A stretch of 64,000 bases of DNA from an uncultured Bacteroidales bacterium. GTDB lineage: Bacteria; Bacteroidota; Bacteroidia; Bacteroidales; P3. This document shows, one piece after another, positions 45,701-52,859 of the stretch; the stretch's first letter is position 1, and every line of letters starts with the position of its first letter. A model generated the notes under the pieces. It saw nothing but the letters and a program-made list of their open reading frames with translations. It did no database searches and had not been told where the DNA came from. The stretch is from contig CALUMK010000005.1 in the NCBI GenBank assembly GCA_944321735.1, positions 1-64,000 of the forward strand, written 5' to 3'. The position numbers were made by a program, and so were the translations under genes.

Positions 45701-45989
45701 AATTGAAAATATCGATATGGCTGAAGTCTAACTGAATCACCTGCCCTTGCGTGGCAGGGACAAAAGTCACAGAACCTTCATCGCCCTCTTGCACGCCGCC
45801 TTCGATACCTCCTGCATCGTAGAAGGGCGTTTCTTTTGAAATGCTAAAAACTTGATCCTGGTTCAAAAGCAAGACGGTATCGGGAGCAGCTTCCGCTTGC
45901 GCCAACAACGGATTTACCGCCATAAAGCTCAATGACGCAAAGCCGGCACAGATACGAAATACCGTTTTGCCAAAAAGTAATGGTTTCAT
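39744..45989 (-). CDS. Very large secreted beta-helix/CUB/DUF4465 protein with T9SS sorting signal
   Basis: The 2081-residue protein starts at ATG 45989, just before a signal peptide ending NPLLAQ; the longer frame has no signal. Three CUB-like domains lie near residues 45, 360 and 633 (e.g. FYDDGGKDGAYAKD and HVLSVYSGSDT). A right-handed parallel beta-helix (about 900-1265) follows, beginning ADFATIQEAVNHLE with repeated asparagine-ladder strands. Fibronectin-like and Ig-like modules come next, then a DUF4465 domain (about 1690-1900, WHGDTDGDTYFYSGSY), and a type A sorting domain at the end. Beta-helices often bind or cleave polysaccharide, though no catalytic signature was recognised. A cobalamin riboswitch lies about 290 bp upstream on the same strand, with no other gene between, so B12 control of this protein is likely. 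Confidence 0.83.
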   Translation of the reverse strand: MKPLLFGKTVFRICAGFASLSFMAVNPLLAQAEAAPDTVLLLNQDQVFSISKETPFYDAGGIEGGVQEGDEGSVTFVPATQGQVIQLDFSHIDIFNSDYGNWNNDILKVYNGQSVDDNSLNAIVSDENTLLGSLPMRFRSTAEDGSLTVYFKKVSGLEKPGFEGLVSQYQPADMRFVSAKQFFDPAAKTLQGDTLLLLGINIRTEDLKNPLSLQSLDLDFSDCSPVGLVESGKVYFMGQDSAFSAAKAVEVGSFASLSARHAVQVQIDESEAKLSEGSNYFYVKVAVGYDAQDGDYLRAACTGLTLNDNQGQHEPQALQQAGSIKVENIYYSQEGDNVQYFLNSIGFRPTSASYAAYDPYMGEQAVTFVPKTEGRVAQIEFGLFDLYPGTTYSGTHDVFEIYSGDRNGALLWAYDGGEGTAEGPASLLRSQAEDGSLTIVFEPKGGSSYYTGNGFEAMLTEYEPVALDIDTAAGFQAATGDLMPGVCKQPVIGLRLDVFGTLDQLIWTSLTANWKDGSEQAVGQAYLYMTRTAEFDTLQKIAESTVASASTSFSGSESLQEGTYYIWLCADVDADAANGTVLDASWSGLATNRKGGYAIGDADPEGEILLTNMYSLQNGRNGEIPVDGSLMFYDDGGKDGAYAKDAFNGKVTFAPAVAGQVIRASFESFETYSTTHVLSVYSGSDTLASNQIGAYSYKTYPQVRLISQSPDGKMTFQFVKPESSYGSMPDGWAIEISAVNPSPLALASIDARAVAPDFVGAYSQNVQALLLHMQPVGDTGSAVLTDLVLDLASTDVDLRNVRAYFLETDTVLNMAVAADCLFAQVDSVKAGTETVRLSGSAAMRFEQEYYMAVCYDLGDAEAGGRIEMALDSAYAGDRAVPVQGEASLHTVKAGVHGDFIVGVSGEADFATIQEAVNHLEAGVDGPVNLKLESGTYDEVVVIPAIAGLSENNLLTMGSLSGRAEDVTIASDDYDEYLDYATLTRNPNEGVFNLAGTSYLRLQDVTLTTGNMEFPSVVHAYDGAHHLDFSGLRILAGQPTDYNSTIDLLVFYASSTRNPRLNCSHIQVRDCYFEGGDIGLNLGGSGVVTLGKNAKVREAVIEGNEFVNQGSKGVYLHDVEHFRFAGNTVRTDFVYSYSYDGMDVYRCGSASEISGNRIEIDLPAGKYATGIYSRPVYGEAGAPMRIFNNVVDFRNTLGTSYGIEMSGFGTGSTTSHVDIAYNTVRLGGESEASGSAALYIDDEAAPSALYIANNLFQNRVGGYVYRLDLASDTAHMEWERNGVFTTADTIEDLGIFARLGSAEISYAVWDFQVKSDKESLFAEAEFLSPAFLGLKTWQPFDTAVSLDWVSTDILGIDRPATRATLGAYEFEGDLNQPPVMADGYPLLRNVTAFTADMAVKPSQSSRIYYAVAAPGEKMEADSVVSQGMMAEVGRNQEALCRFEGLEAKTWYQAYFVMENFNEVRGGLIVSDSFQTDFLPTAVSTFEDVAVGVSEEFEDGTARFSGFKVLDADAGAADAPAGSHRALALGDARIEITNTDTGLNLTGFFYRSKAESVLKLSNGRELTVPASDGWRYFNLRDKGRMTYLEFSCIDSLYMDDFSGQPFELQLGGLPSDTVVKRGAELALAAAVSGGVPEYAYSWIDAAGDTVGREAVLEVLAERNAGYTLYVRDEWNSVQSVSVQVVVLGGEGVADFEDLDLEAESSWHGDTDGDTYFYSGSYRFTNSYTLAWDSWMGFAYANISDSTYIPEWGYDNQYKNAAGGGALGSATYGVVYDHGVVDLLEAGEEGAEIPGCYVTNNIMFYNAAVNGDTYSGGPFESGDYFKVFFRGIRPDGDTAVIEYYLADCRDADSAEHYILNSWEWVDLSGLGAVSQLLIGFEGSRVNQYGPLLPSYMAIDKVGAARPDARVLEDSLRLGTDALLAFDDLFSLPGTGRWKVMAGEPDVEGVASFAVSDSGLQVSALGLGTCQVELQGARNGRSEYVVLHLEVVEDAGVEGRMEVSGSFVDAVYPVPAVDYVNVRLSAPVSGLQVVNLQGRTMYEERSASFRAGSVVSIPVSGWSSGIYLLCVEQDGIQQVLKFVVR

Positions 45990-46283
45990 AGGGCAGAAAA
46001 AAATTAAATTTCCAGTTTTCTGGCTTTCGACCCTGAAACGACTGTGTTGAAAAACCTGAAGAAGATTGTCTCTGAACCTCGGAACGGTTCGTTGAGAAAA
46101 GAAGCGGCAGCAAGAGAAATCAGGTTTCCTTTCCGCCTTCATCATCCGACTCCCTTTCCGTTTTCCCCCGGAAAGCAGACGTGTTGCCTCCTTGGCTTTA
46201 TCGGCTGCCTTGCGCGCTATGGGATATCTCCCGGCATCCGTCTCGGCCTTGGATCGCAAGTCCCTGCAAGTCCAATCCTCTTT

Positions 46284-46620
46284 GGCTAGTCTCCTGACTT
46301 ATCTCTCCACCGGACGCCTTCCCATTTCTCGAAGGAAAAGACGGGTAATCTGCGGCGTTGCTTGCGGGTCTCGCGCTCAGTCACGTACAAAAGTACGCTC
46401 CTTCGCCCTCGCCCTTAGCGCCTTGCATCTCACCCGTCTTTTCCTTCGAGAACTGCTTCGATTTTTTCTCGATTTCTTTGACGGGTAATCTGCTGCGTTG
46501 CTTGCGCTTGCATCTCACCCACTGTCTTTCCTCTTACACAGTGGCATTATGTCCGGCTTCTACAAGAATCACAGTAGAGGGTACTGTCACGGATTCGCAC
46601 CGTGTTCCTGAATTATCGGA
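46284..46620 (-). ncRNA. Cobalamin riboswitch interrupted by an insertion
   Basis: Read leftward, the conserved elements of a cobalamin riboswitch appear in order: GGAACACGGTGCGAATCCGTGACAGTACCC, here split as GGAACACGGTGCGAATCC and GTGACAG (46608-46580 region), CTACTGTGA, GCCACTG with its CAGTGG partner, AAGGCGTCC, and the B12 box AAGTCAGGAGACTAGCC (46300-46284). A 193-bp segment (46325-46517) splits the conserved GTGGGAAGGC core. The riboswitch leads into the 2081-residue T9SS gene. Cobalamin riboswitches repress expression when adenosyl- or methylcobalamin is bound. Confidence 0.88.
46325..46517 (-). mobile_element. 193-bp foldback insertion inside the riboswitch
   Basis: The segment is flanked by CCCA (46321-46324 and 46518-46521). 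Removing it and one CCCA joins GACAGTGGG to AAGGCGTCC, the normal riboswitch core. Inside is a perfect 21-bp inverted repeat (46326-46346 / 46432-46452; arm ends TTCTCGAAGG and CCTTCGAGAA) and direct repeats at 46340-46366/46480-46506 (26 of 27) and 46422-46435/46507-46520. No transposase is encoded, and its sequence differs from the 20-bp-TIR element. Confidence 0.6.
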
Positions 46621-46692
46621 CTGGATCTATCGGCATCGCTTACATATTGAAAAGCAATCCTTTCGCTCCATTCTCCGACCAAAAAGCCGCCA

Positions 46693-46700
46693 CGAAGATA
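46693..46700 (-). promoter_or_regulatory. Possible -7 box ahead of the riboswitch
   Basis: Read leftward, TATCTTCG resembles TAnnTTTG with one change and lies about 75 bp before the aptamer start. No convincing -33 element was found, so the assignment is weak. Confidence 0.3.
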
Positions 46701-46800
46701 CACAATTTCTCCAAATGTCGAAGATTGAGGAACGAAGGAGCTGCTGAAAAACCCAAACAGACCTTAAACCGAATACAGCAAACCAATATCTCTCAACAAC

Positions 46801-48000
46801 TCATTCCAGATATACCGTAATGCACACCGGGCGGTGGTCGCTATAAGCGAAACCGGCATTCCCGCACAGACGGGCATCGCTTGAAGAGAGCGAATGCGAC
46901 ACATAGAAATAATCCGTTACCGTAAGCGTGGAACTCTGACCATAAGGCTTATCCAAGTACCGCAAGGTCTTACCCGAGGAATCATAGACTACACGCCCGT
47001 TAGCCTCGAAAGCCGAAGCCCGCAAAGGAGCCACGGCAAAATGAGGATTGGCCGCCTCGTCTTCTCCGGGCCGATAAGCGGGCGGATACTGATTCCAATC
47101 GCCGCCGACCAACACTTTCACGCCCCGGTTTTGCAGGCTGTCGATCCAAGATGCCAGAAAACCCGTTTCCTGATCACGCATCCCGCCAGTATCGTAAGCC
47201 GTGTTATGCGTATTGCCGACTACCAGCAAACCGCCATCAGGCAAGCGGAACGTAGCCGCCAACAGGCATCGCTTCAGATTGAACAGGCTGACTGGAAAAG
47301 GGAAACGGGACGGATAAGCCAGCCTCTCCACCTTTTCCGCCCGGTAACGGCTCAGGATAACCACGCCGCTGGACACCTTCCCCATGGGCGAACGCAAAGG
47401 TATCGGAACAAAAAACGAGCGGTAATTACAGGCAAAATACAGGTGATATTCCGGGAATGCCGCTTGCAGCATCGCCAATTCATTTATCCGGTATGTCCGC
47501 CGGGAACATTCGTCCACTTCCTGCAAAAGGTAAATATCGGCATCCAAGGCTTTCATTTCCGCCAAGATACCTTTCAGATTTTCCAAGGACCGTGCCTTCG
47601 TATCCCTAATCCGAGTGCCGCCATCGTAAAAGAAATCCATATTGCCTCCGAGGCCGCCATAACCGATATTCCAAGTCACAATCTTCAAACTGTCAGTAAT
47701 TTGCGCCGCACTATTTTTAGATGCCGCTTCAGAGTGAAACGAACCCAGGGAATCTTCCCCGTTCTGGGCATCGCATCCCAACTGAACAACAGCCGCCGAA
47801 TCCATGCCACTCCGGATTCCTTGACGAGAATCACCTGCCAAACCGGCATCGCCCCCATCTGCCGAATACGCATAGACCGCTTCGCAATCCTCCGGACGGT
47901 AATCGCTTACTACTGCCACCAATAGGAACACAATAAAAACAGCAACCGCAACGGCCACCCCCCATAAAGCCATCCTGATAAAACGCCATAATTGTTTCAT
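46801..48000 (-). CDS. Endonuclease/exonuclease/phosphatase (EEP) family membrane protein
   Basis: The 399-residue protein has an N-terminal membrane anchor (about 8-30), a poorly conserved spacer and an EEP catalytic fold (about 105-399). Motifs are VTWNIGYGG, LLQEVDE (metal-binding Glu), GNTHNTAYD, GGDWNQYPP and the C-terminal SDHRP (catalytic His). Substrates in this superfamily include DNA, phospholipids and phosphoinositides; nothing visible decides among them. The domain is predicted to face the periplasm. The start at 48000 (ATG) is preferred over the upstream TTG at 48006. It lies upstream of the riboswitch in the same direction. Confidence 0.85.
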   Translation of the reverse strand: MKQLWRFIRMALWGVAVAVAVFIVFLLVAVVSDYRPEDCEAVYAYSADGGDAGLAGDSRQGIRSGMDSAAVVQLGCDAQNGEDSLGSFHSEAASKNSAAQITDSLKIVTWNIGYGGLGGNMDFFYDGGTRIRDTKARSLENLKGILAEMKALDADIYLLQEVDECSRRTYRINELAMLQAAFPEYHLYFACNYRSFFVPIPLRSPMGKVSSGVVILSRYRAEKVERLAYPSRFPFPVSLFNLKRCLLAATFRLPDGGLLVVGNTHNTAYDTGGMRDQETGFLASWIDSLQNRGVKVLVGGDWNQYPPAYRPGEDEAANPHFAVAPLRASAFEANGRVVYDSSGKTLRYLDKPYGQSSTLTVTDYFYVSHSLSSSDARLCGNAGFAYSDHRPVCITVYLE

Positions 48001-48173
48001 ATCCAAAATTAACCATCAATTTTCACACCACAAATCCAAACAAAAAACGACCAACTATTGTAACAAATCCAAAGCGAAAGCACTCATCTCTTGTCACAAA
48101 TCCAAACCAAACAAAAACGGCGCGATGCCGCTCCCCAGGCCATAAAACCCGATTCCAAGCCGCACCGCGCCGC

Positions 48174-48308
48174 CTATCGCAACGCGAACACACATTTCGC
48201 AAACAAGCATCCAGCAAGCCCGAAACAAACCGCCGGCAATCGCTCGCCTACCGACAAATCCACCGCCAAAAGCACAAATGAACACGCTGCCGACAGCATC
48301 AGAACCAT
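48174..48308 (-). CDS. Possible small two-helix hydrophobic protein downstream of glyS
   Basis: A 44-residue frame starting MVLMLSAACSFVLLAV holds two hydrophobic segments, the second LPAVCFGLAGCLFA. It begins 25 bp after glyS in the same direction. No family is recognised, and the GC-rich, low-complexity base composition of 48100-48330 makes chance frames likely. Nothing else is supported in 48007-48333. Confidence 0.25.
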   Translation of the reverse strand: MVLMLSAACSFVLLAVDLSVGERLPAVCFGLAGCLFAKCVFALR

Positions 48309-48333
48309 CGGCAGGCAAGCCCGTAAATACGCC

Positions 48334-49851
48334 TTAGGCCATCTTCTCCGCCAGATATCCGGCAATTTCCTTCACCCCGATACGTTCCTGCTGCATCGTG
48401 TCGCGATTGCGGACCGTCACCGTATCCCCGTTCAAGGTATCGGTATCCACCGTGATGCAGAAAGGCGTGCCAATCGCATCCTGACGACGGTAACGACGGC
48501 CAATCGTATCCTTTTCATCGTACTGGCACATGAACAGCGGCTGCAACGAATGCAAAATCTCGCGAGCCTTTTCCGGCATCCCGTCCTTGCGGACCAAAGG
48601 AAGGATAGCCACCTTGTAAGGGGCAATCTTGGCCGGAATCTTCATCACCACCCGTTCGCTGCCATCCTCCAGCTTCTCTTCCGTATAAGCCTGGCTCATT
48701 ACCGCCAGGCACATGCGGTCAAGCCCGATCGAAGTCTCCACCACGTAAGGCACATAGCTTTCGTTGCGTTCGGTATCGAAATACTGCAACTTCTTGCCGC
48801 TGAACTCCTGATGACGGCCCAAGTCGTAATTGGTACGCGAATGGATCCCTTCCAGTTCCTTGAAGCCGAACATGAAATTGAACTCGATATCGGTAGCCGC
48901 ATTGGCATAGTGCGCCAGCTTCTCATGGTCGTGGAAACGGTAGTTCTCGGCGGGCATTCCCAAACTCAGATGCCAGCGCATCCGTTCCTTCTTCCAATAA
49001 TCGAACCATTCCATCTCCGTGCCGGGCGCACAGAAAAACTGCATCTCCATCTGCTCGAACTCCCGCATCCGGAAGATGAACTGCCGGGCCACAATCTCGT
49101 TGCGGAAAGCCTTGCCGGTCTGCGCGATGCCGAAGGGAATCTTCATGCGCCCCGTCTTCTGCACGTTGAGGAAATTGACAAAAATCCCCTGCGCGGTCTC
49201 AGGCCGCAAGTAAATCGTGTTGGCATCCTCGCTCACCGAACCCACCTTGGTGGAAAACATCAGGTTGAACTGACGGATGTCGGTCCAGTTGCGCGAACCG
49301 GAAACCGGGCAGGCAATCTCCAATTCCTCAATCAGCTTCTTGAGGTCGGCCAGATCGTTCACTTCCAAGTCGTGGTTCATCCGATGGGAAATCTCCTGAA
49401 TCCGCTTGGTATGCTCCAGCACCCGCCCGTTGGTGTTCATGAACTCTTCCTTGTTGAAGGCATCACCGTATTTCTTGGCCGCCTTTTCCACTTCCTTCTC
49501 GATCTTGGCCTCCAATTTGGCGCAATAATCCTCAACCAGCTGGTCGGCACGGTAACGCTTCTTGGAATCCTTGTTGTCGATCATCGGGTCGTTGAAAGCA
49601 TCCACATGGCCGGAAGCCTTCCAGATAGTGGGGTGCATGAAAATGGAGGAGTCGATGCCGACAATGTTCTCGTGCATCTGCACCATGCTCTTCCACCAAT
49701 AATCGCGGATATTTTTCTTGAGTTCCGAACCGTATTCGCCGTAGTCGTAGACCGCCGCAAGGCCGTCGTAGATTTCGCTGGAGGGAAAAATGAACCCATA
49801 TTCCTTGGCATGGGATACCAATTTCTTGAACTGTTCTTCGTGATTAGCCAT
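48334..49851 (-). CDS. glyS: Glycyl-tRNA synthetase (alpha2, eukaryotic-type)
   Basis: The 505-residue class II enzyme charges tRNA-Gly with glycine. Family segments include GSRNWTDIRQFNLMF, YLRPETAQGIFVNF, FGIAQTGKAFRNEI and the motif 2-type RMREFEQMEMQFF. C-terminal anticodon-binding residues (VAILPLVRKDG onwards) complete it. This single-chain form is the type expected in Bacteroidota. A full -33/-7 promoter sits 87 bp upstream and overlaps a repeat relic. One stand-alone transcript is likely. Confidence 0.97.
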   Translation of the reverse strand: MANHEEQFKKLVSHAKEYGFIFPSSEIYDGLAAVYDYGEYGSELKKNIRDYWWKSMVQMHENIVGIDSSIFMHPTIWKASGHVDAFNDPMIDNKDSKKRYRADQLVEDYCAKLEAKIEKEVEKAAKKYGDAFNKEEFMNTNGRVLEHTKRIQEISHRMNHDLEVNDLADLKKLIEELEIACPVSGSRNWTDIRQFNLMFSTKVGSVSEDANTIYLRPETAQGIFVNFLNVQKTGRMKIPFGIAQTGKAFRNEIVARQFIFRMREFEQMEMQFFCAPGTEMEWFDYWKKERMRWHLSLGMPAENYRFHDHEKLAHYANAATDIEFNFMFGFKELEGIHSRTNYDLGRHQEFSGKKLQYFDTERNESYVPYVVETSIGLDRMCLAVMSQAYTEEKLEDGSERVVMKIPAKIAPYKVAILPLVRKDGMPEKAREILHSLQPLFMCQYDEKDTIGRRYRRQDAIGTPFCITVDTDTLNGDTVTVRNRDTMQQERIGVKEIAGYLAEKMA

Positions 49852-49937
49852 AATACAATGTCTTTTATATGTCTAGCAAGAGAAACGGATTCGGCATCCC
49901 CCTTGCCTTTATCACTTGCGCTTTCGCAAGCAAACTG

Positions 49938-49968
49938 CAAAATTAGCGAGAATCCGATTAAACTCAAA
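49938..49968 (-). promoter_or_regulatory. Promoter of glyS
   Basis: Read leftward, TTTG (49968-49965) is followed after 19 bp by TAATTTTG (49945-49938), an exact -33/-7 match. The -33 TTTG is inside the miniature-element relic at 49958-49984. The leader is about 80 nt. Confidence 0.72.
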
Positions 49969-49984
49969 TGGAGCATTAGACTTT
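49958..49984 (+). repeat. Solo terminal-repeat relic of the miniature element (relic D)
   Basis: TTAAA followed by CTCAAATGGAGCATTAGACT matches the element end in 16 of 20 positions and continues with TT as in the full copies. The second end is not found. It overlaps the glyS promoter. Confidence 0.5.
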
Positions 49985-50074
49985 GAAATCCAATAACGCA
50001 TCTGCAAAGCAAAAATTTCGTATTTTCGCTTAACGATACCGACAGGTGTCCCCTCCTGAACCAAACAAAAAACC

Positions 50075-50941
50075 ATGCCCCACATAATCCATTGCATCCT
50101 GATCGATGATGACCCCGCAGTCCTGTCTCCCATGCAGAACATACTCCACCAATCAGCCCAATTCCATGTGGACAAATGCTTTACATCTATCGACAATGCT
50201 TTGGCTTATCTGCAAACACACCAACCGGACCTGATTATCTCCGACATAGAATTTCCCCAACAAGACTTAGCCTATTACCGACTCAAGGAGTTTCCCGACG
50301 ACATTCCTCTCTGCCTGATATCCGGTTATCCCGTTTATGTGGCGCAAAGCTACCCTTTTTTGCGAGACAAAGCCTCGACCATCGGCATCCTCACAAAACC
50401 CTTCACCCCGGCACTCATGCAAGTACTGGAAACACTCTACAACCAATACAAGCAGCGCCAAGAAAGACAGCAGCAAGACAGCTACCAGACAGAACAACTG
50501 ATCCGAGCCGCCAACGAACACAAATTGAAGCTTTTCAAACTCAAAGACAACCAAAGCATAGTGCCGGTCGGCATACCCATAGCCAACATAATCATGGCAT
50601 TCCCCAACCGAACCTTCCGTGGATTGACCGTATATTGCCGCTATTTCCCCAAACCTTTTGTCCTGCCCAACACCACGCTCAAGGAATGCTTCGAAGACAT
50701 AGAAAGCCGTTGCCCGGGACTTTGCATCCCAATTGGGCGAAGCGGCATTGCCAACCTTTTGAACGTGACTACCGAATGTGACACCATAATTCCCCAAAAT
50801 CGAAACTACGCCACAACAAAACTCAGCCTCCCTATCCCTGTCCGCCTGCAACGAGATATCAAAGAAAAGATACAACAGTTCGAAAAACGCCTCACACAGT
50901 ACAAAGAGACAAAACGACAAAGGCAAGAAGAATTGCTCTAA
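50075..50941 (+). CDS. Response regulator with LytTR-like DNA-binding domain
   Basis: The 288-residue protein has a receiver domain (about 1-125) with the acidic triad IDDD, the phospho-acceptor region LIISDIEF and the conserved Lys in ILTKPF. A linker rich in Q/K (about 130-150) leads to a LytTR-like domain (about 165-250). It is the last gene on its strand and converges with the kinase gene (7 bp apart), instead of following it in an operon as is usual for LytS/LytR pairs. A 22-bp-period direct repeat at 52727-52766 could be its site. Confidence 0.8.
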   Translation: MPHIIHCILIDDDPAVLSPMQNILHQSAQFHVDKCFTSIDNALAYLQTHQPDLIISDIEFPQQDLAYYRLKEFPDDIPLCLISGYPVYVAQSYPFLRDKASTIGILTKPFTPALMQVLETLYNQYKQRQERQQQDSYQTEQLIRAANEHKLKLFKLKDNQSIVPVGIPIANIIMAFPNRTFRGLTVYCRYFPKPFVLPNTTLKECFEDIESRCPGLCIPIGRSGIANLLNVTTECDTIIPQNRNYATTKLSLPIPVRLQRDIKEKIQQFEKRLTQYKETKRQRQEELL

Positions 50942-50948
50942 TACATGC

Positions 50949-52076
50949 CTAAAAAGGAATCGTCAATACCGCTACCGCTTCATTACCCTCCCTTTCAAGA
51001 TGAAACGAAGCCGATTTGCCATACAAGGCATCGAGCCGATCTCTCAAAATGGAAATCCCCATCGATGCCGGATTAGCAAAGAACACCGAATCTTCCCTGA
51101 TACGATTCCGGCAAACCATCTTGAAACAGGAAGGGTCGTTCAAAATAAAATCCACCCGCACCCGGCCTTCCCCTGCCTCGGTAATACCGTGCTTGAACAT
51201 ATTGGAGATAGGGATTTCGGTAATCAAAGGCGGAACAGAACAAGAAGGCACAGTTCCTTCCACATGACAACTGATTTCCAAATCCGGATAGCGAAAACGG
51301 TAATAATCCAGCAGATTCCGAGCAAAGCTCAGTTCCTCTTCCAAACTCACAAAATCTTCCCGGCTCTTGGCAAAACTGTAACGCTGGATATCCAACAACA
51401 GATACAGGCCTTTTTGCTTTTCCTCGGGCAATTCCCCTAATTGACCTATCATGGAAGCGAGCGCATTGTTGGTGAAATGCGCATGTTCCACATACTGGCC
51501 TATCCGCAGCTGCAAACAAGCATTGCGGCTGTCCGCTTCCCGTTTCTCTTTCTTGATTTTATTGTAAGCCAAAGCATCGCGGTACAAAGTTCCCAGCAGC
51601 AGAACCGAACAGATAATGAAATCACGGATAAAGATACCAGAAAAAGTGCCAAATCTGATTTGCCTGTACATTTCCTCCGCATGACCCGAATCAGGGTGAC
51701 AATGCCCCAAAATGACTGGTATCACATAAAAATACTCCACTGTCGTGGCTATCAGCAGCAACAGAAGCGCATACGCCACAAACTTCCCAATAGTTTCCGG
51801 ACGATAGAAACGCCTGGCAACAATAACCAAATAAATATTAACAACTACAAAGACAATCCAGAACGAATTGTTTTCCACTTCCGGAGAAGTAAAACTTCGT
51901 AAGAAATCATGCAGACGCCAAAACCAATAAAAAACAAACCATCCTATAAAATAGAACAATACAGATACAAGCAATCTCCTTTTAGAACCCTTAAGCGATG
52001 ATACCCAATAGGACATTGGGCGGGAAGCGTCATACTCCCCGCCCCTCTTACGATTGGTTTTGGTTGTCTTATTCAC
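50949..52076 (-). CDS. LytS-type sensor histidine kinase (degenerate boxes)
   Basis: The 375-residue protein has about four transmembrane helices (about 35-180), a helical linker and a kinase core of the LytS family (His_kinase, PF06580). The phospho-acceptor His lies in HAHFTNNALASM, where relatives usually have INPHFLFNSLN. The N-box reads ISNMFKHGI and the G-box region ends GISILRDRL. Boxes are weaker than usual, so activity may be altered. Translation probably starts at GTG 52076, five bases after the upstream lipoprotein stop, so the two are coupled. It pairs with the convergent LytTR regulator. Confidence 0.75.
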   Translation of the reverse strand: MNKTTKTNRKRGGEYDASRPMSYWVSSLKGSKRRLLVSVLFYFIGWFVFYWFWRLHDFLRSFTSPEVENNSFWIVFVVVNIYLVIVARRFYRPETIGKFVAYALLLLLIATTVEYFYVIPVILGHCHPDSGHAEEMYRQIRFGTFSGIFIRDFIICSVLLLGTLYRDALAYNKIKKEKREADSRNACLQLRIGQYVEHAHFTNNALASMIGQLGELPEEKQKGLYLLLDIQRYSFAKSREDFVSLEEELSFARNLLDYYRFRYPDLEISCHVEGTVPSCSVPPLITEIPISNMFKHGITEAGEGRVRVDFILNDPSCFKMVCRNRIREDSVFFANPASMGISILRDRLDALYGKSASFHLEREGNEAVAVLTIPF

Positions 52077-52081
52077 CCTAT

Positions 52082-52588
52082 CTATTCATTTATATATAAT
52101 GGTTCATCCGTAAATGTTATACCTTGAATCCGAAAACAACGAGTCTCTATGTCCCGTAAAAATACCTGTTCCGGTATATTAAGCCAACGTTCCTGACCTT
52201 CTATCTTAAAAGACCTATCCGGCATAAGGAACGTTTCCTCATCAGAAAAATCTTCTGGATATTGCGTTACAGCACTATAGGCGACACCCCCTTTGGACAC
52301 AGGGGGTTCCAATCCTATTCTTCCGACCATCTCGCATAAATCCCCAAATCCATGACAATCCTTATGTATTCCATAAAAACAAGTACCCCCACATTCTTCC
52401 TCCGTATGCCCTACTTTCGTCTTCAGCAAAAAGCCCAAATCTCCTTTCGTCGGCACTTCCGAATCCATAGCGATAGCGACCGCCGGGACAGATTCTTTTC
52501 GCCGGGAAGCATCCTCGTCTTTCAAGCAGGCAATAAATGTCACAAGCGCCCCCACTCCCATCAAAACCAAAGACACCAACTTTTTCAT
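52082..52588 (-). CDS. Cysteine-containing lipoprotein, kinase operon partner
   Basis: The 168-residue protein has a lipoprotein signal with VTFIAC lipobox (Cys 21). A short cysteine-rich segment, ECGGTCFYGIHKDCHG, lies near residues 65-80, with another Cys in GDLCEMVG. It has no family I recognise. It precedes the kinase gene by five bases, so it may present or modulate the signal for that kinase. The divergent intergenic region upstream (52589-52971) is AT-rich and carries the repeats listed below. Confidence 0.65.
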   Translation of the reverse strand: MKKLVSLVLMGVGALVTFIACLKDEDASRRKESVPAVAIAMDSEVPTKGDLGFLLKTKVGHTEEECGGTCFYGIHKDCHGFGDLCEMVGRIGLEPPVSKGGVAYSAVTQYPEDFSDEETFLMPDRSFKIEGQERWLNIPEQVFLRDIETRCFRIQGITFTDEPLYINE

Positions 52589-52726
52589 AGCTAAATTTCT
52601 TAAGTTCTACCAATGATTATTCGTTCTTAACACCCACTATAATCCGCCTTGCACAATTTGCAAAGAAAATGAATCTCCGTTGACCAAACAAGAACCCCAA
52701 AGCAATTCAAACCGATTTTCGACATT

Positions 52727-52766
52727 CAGCCGACACTCAGGCAACATCCAGCCGACACCCAGGCAA
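52727..52766. promoter_or_regulatory. 22-bp-period direct repeat upstream of the lipoprotein-kinase operon
   Basis: CAGCCGACACTCAGGCAA (52727-52744) is repeated as CAGCCGACACCCAGGCAA (52749-52766), with one mismatch and a 22-bp period. LytTR regulators commonly bind two direct repeats about two helical turns apart. Assignment to this regulator is inferred from spacing and neighbourhood only. Confidence 0.4.
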
Positions 52767-52859
52767 GCAAAACACAACAAAACAATTAAAAATCAACAAA
52801 TTAAAATAAATTAGCATTCCTGAAACTTTTTTAAAACATTTCCAAAATATTTATTTAAT

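Noticed and set aside
46325..46517. Third copy of the 20-bp-TIR miniature element
   Set aside because: The size (193 bp) is the same as copy B, but the ends and inner sequence do not match, and the flanking repeat is CCCA rather than TTAAA.
46480..46520. Start of a CRISPR array
   Set aside because: Only two repeat units exist and they form part of a foldback insert. No spacers of constant length are seen.
46358..46747. 129-codon frame across the riboswitch on the plus strand
   Set aside because: It overlaps the cobalamin aptamer and the insert, and has no recognisable protein features.
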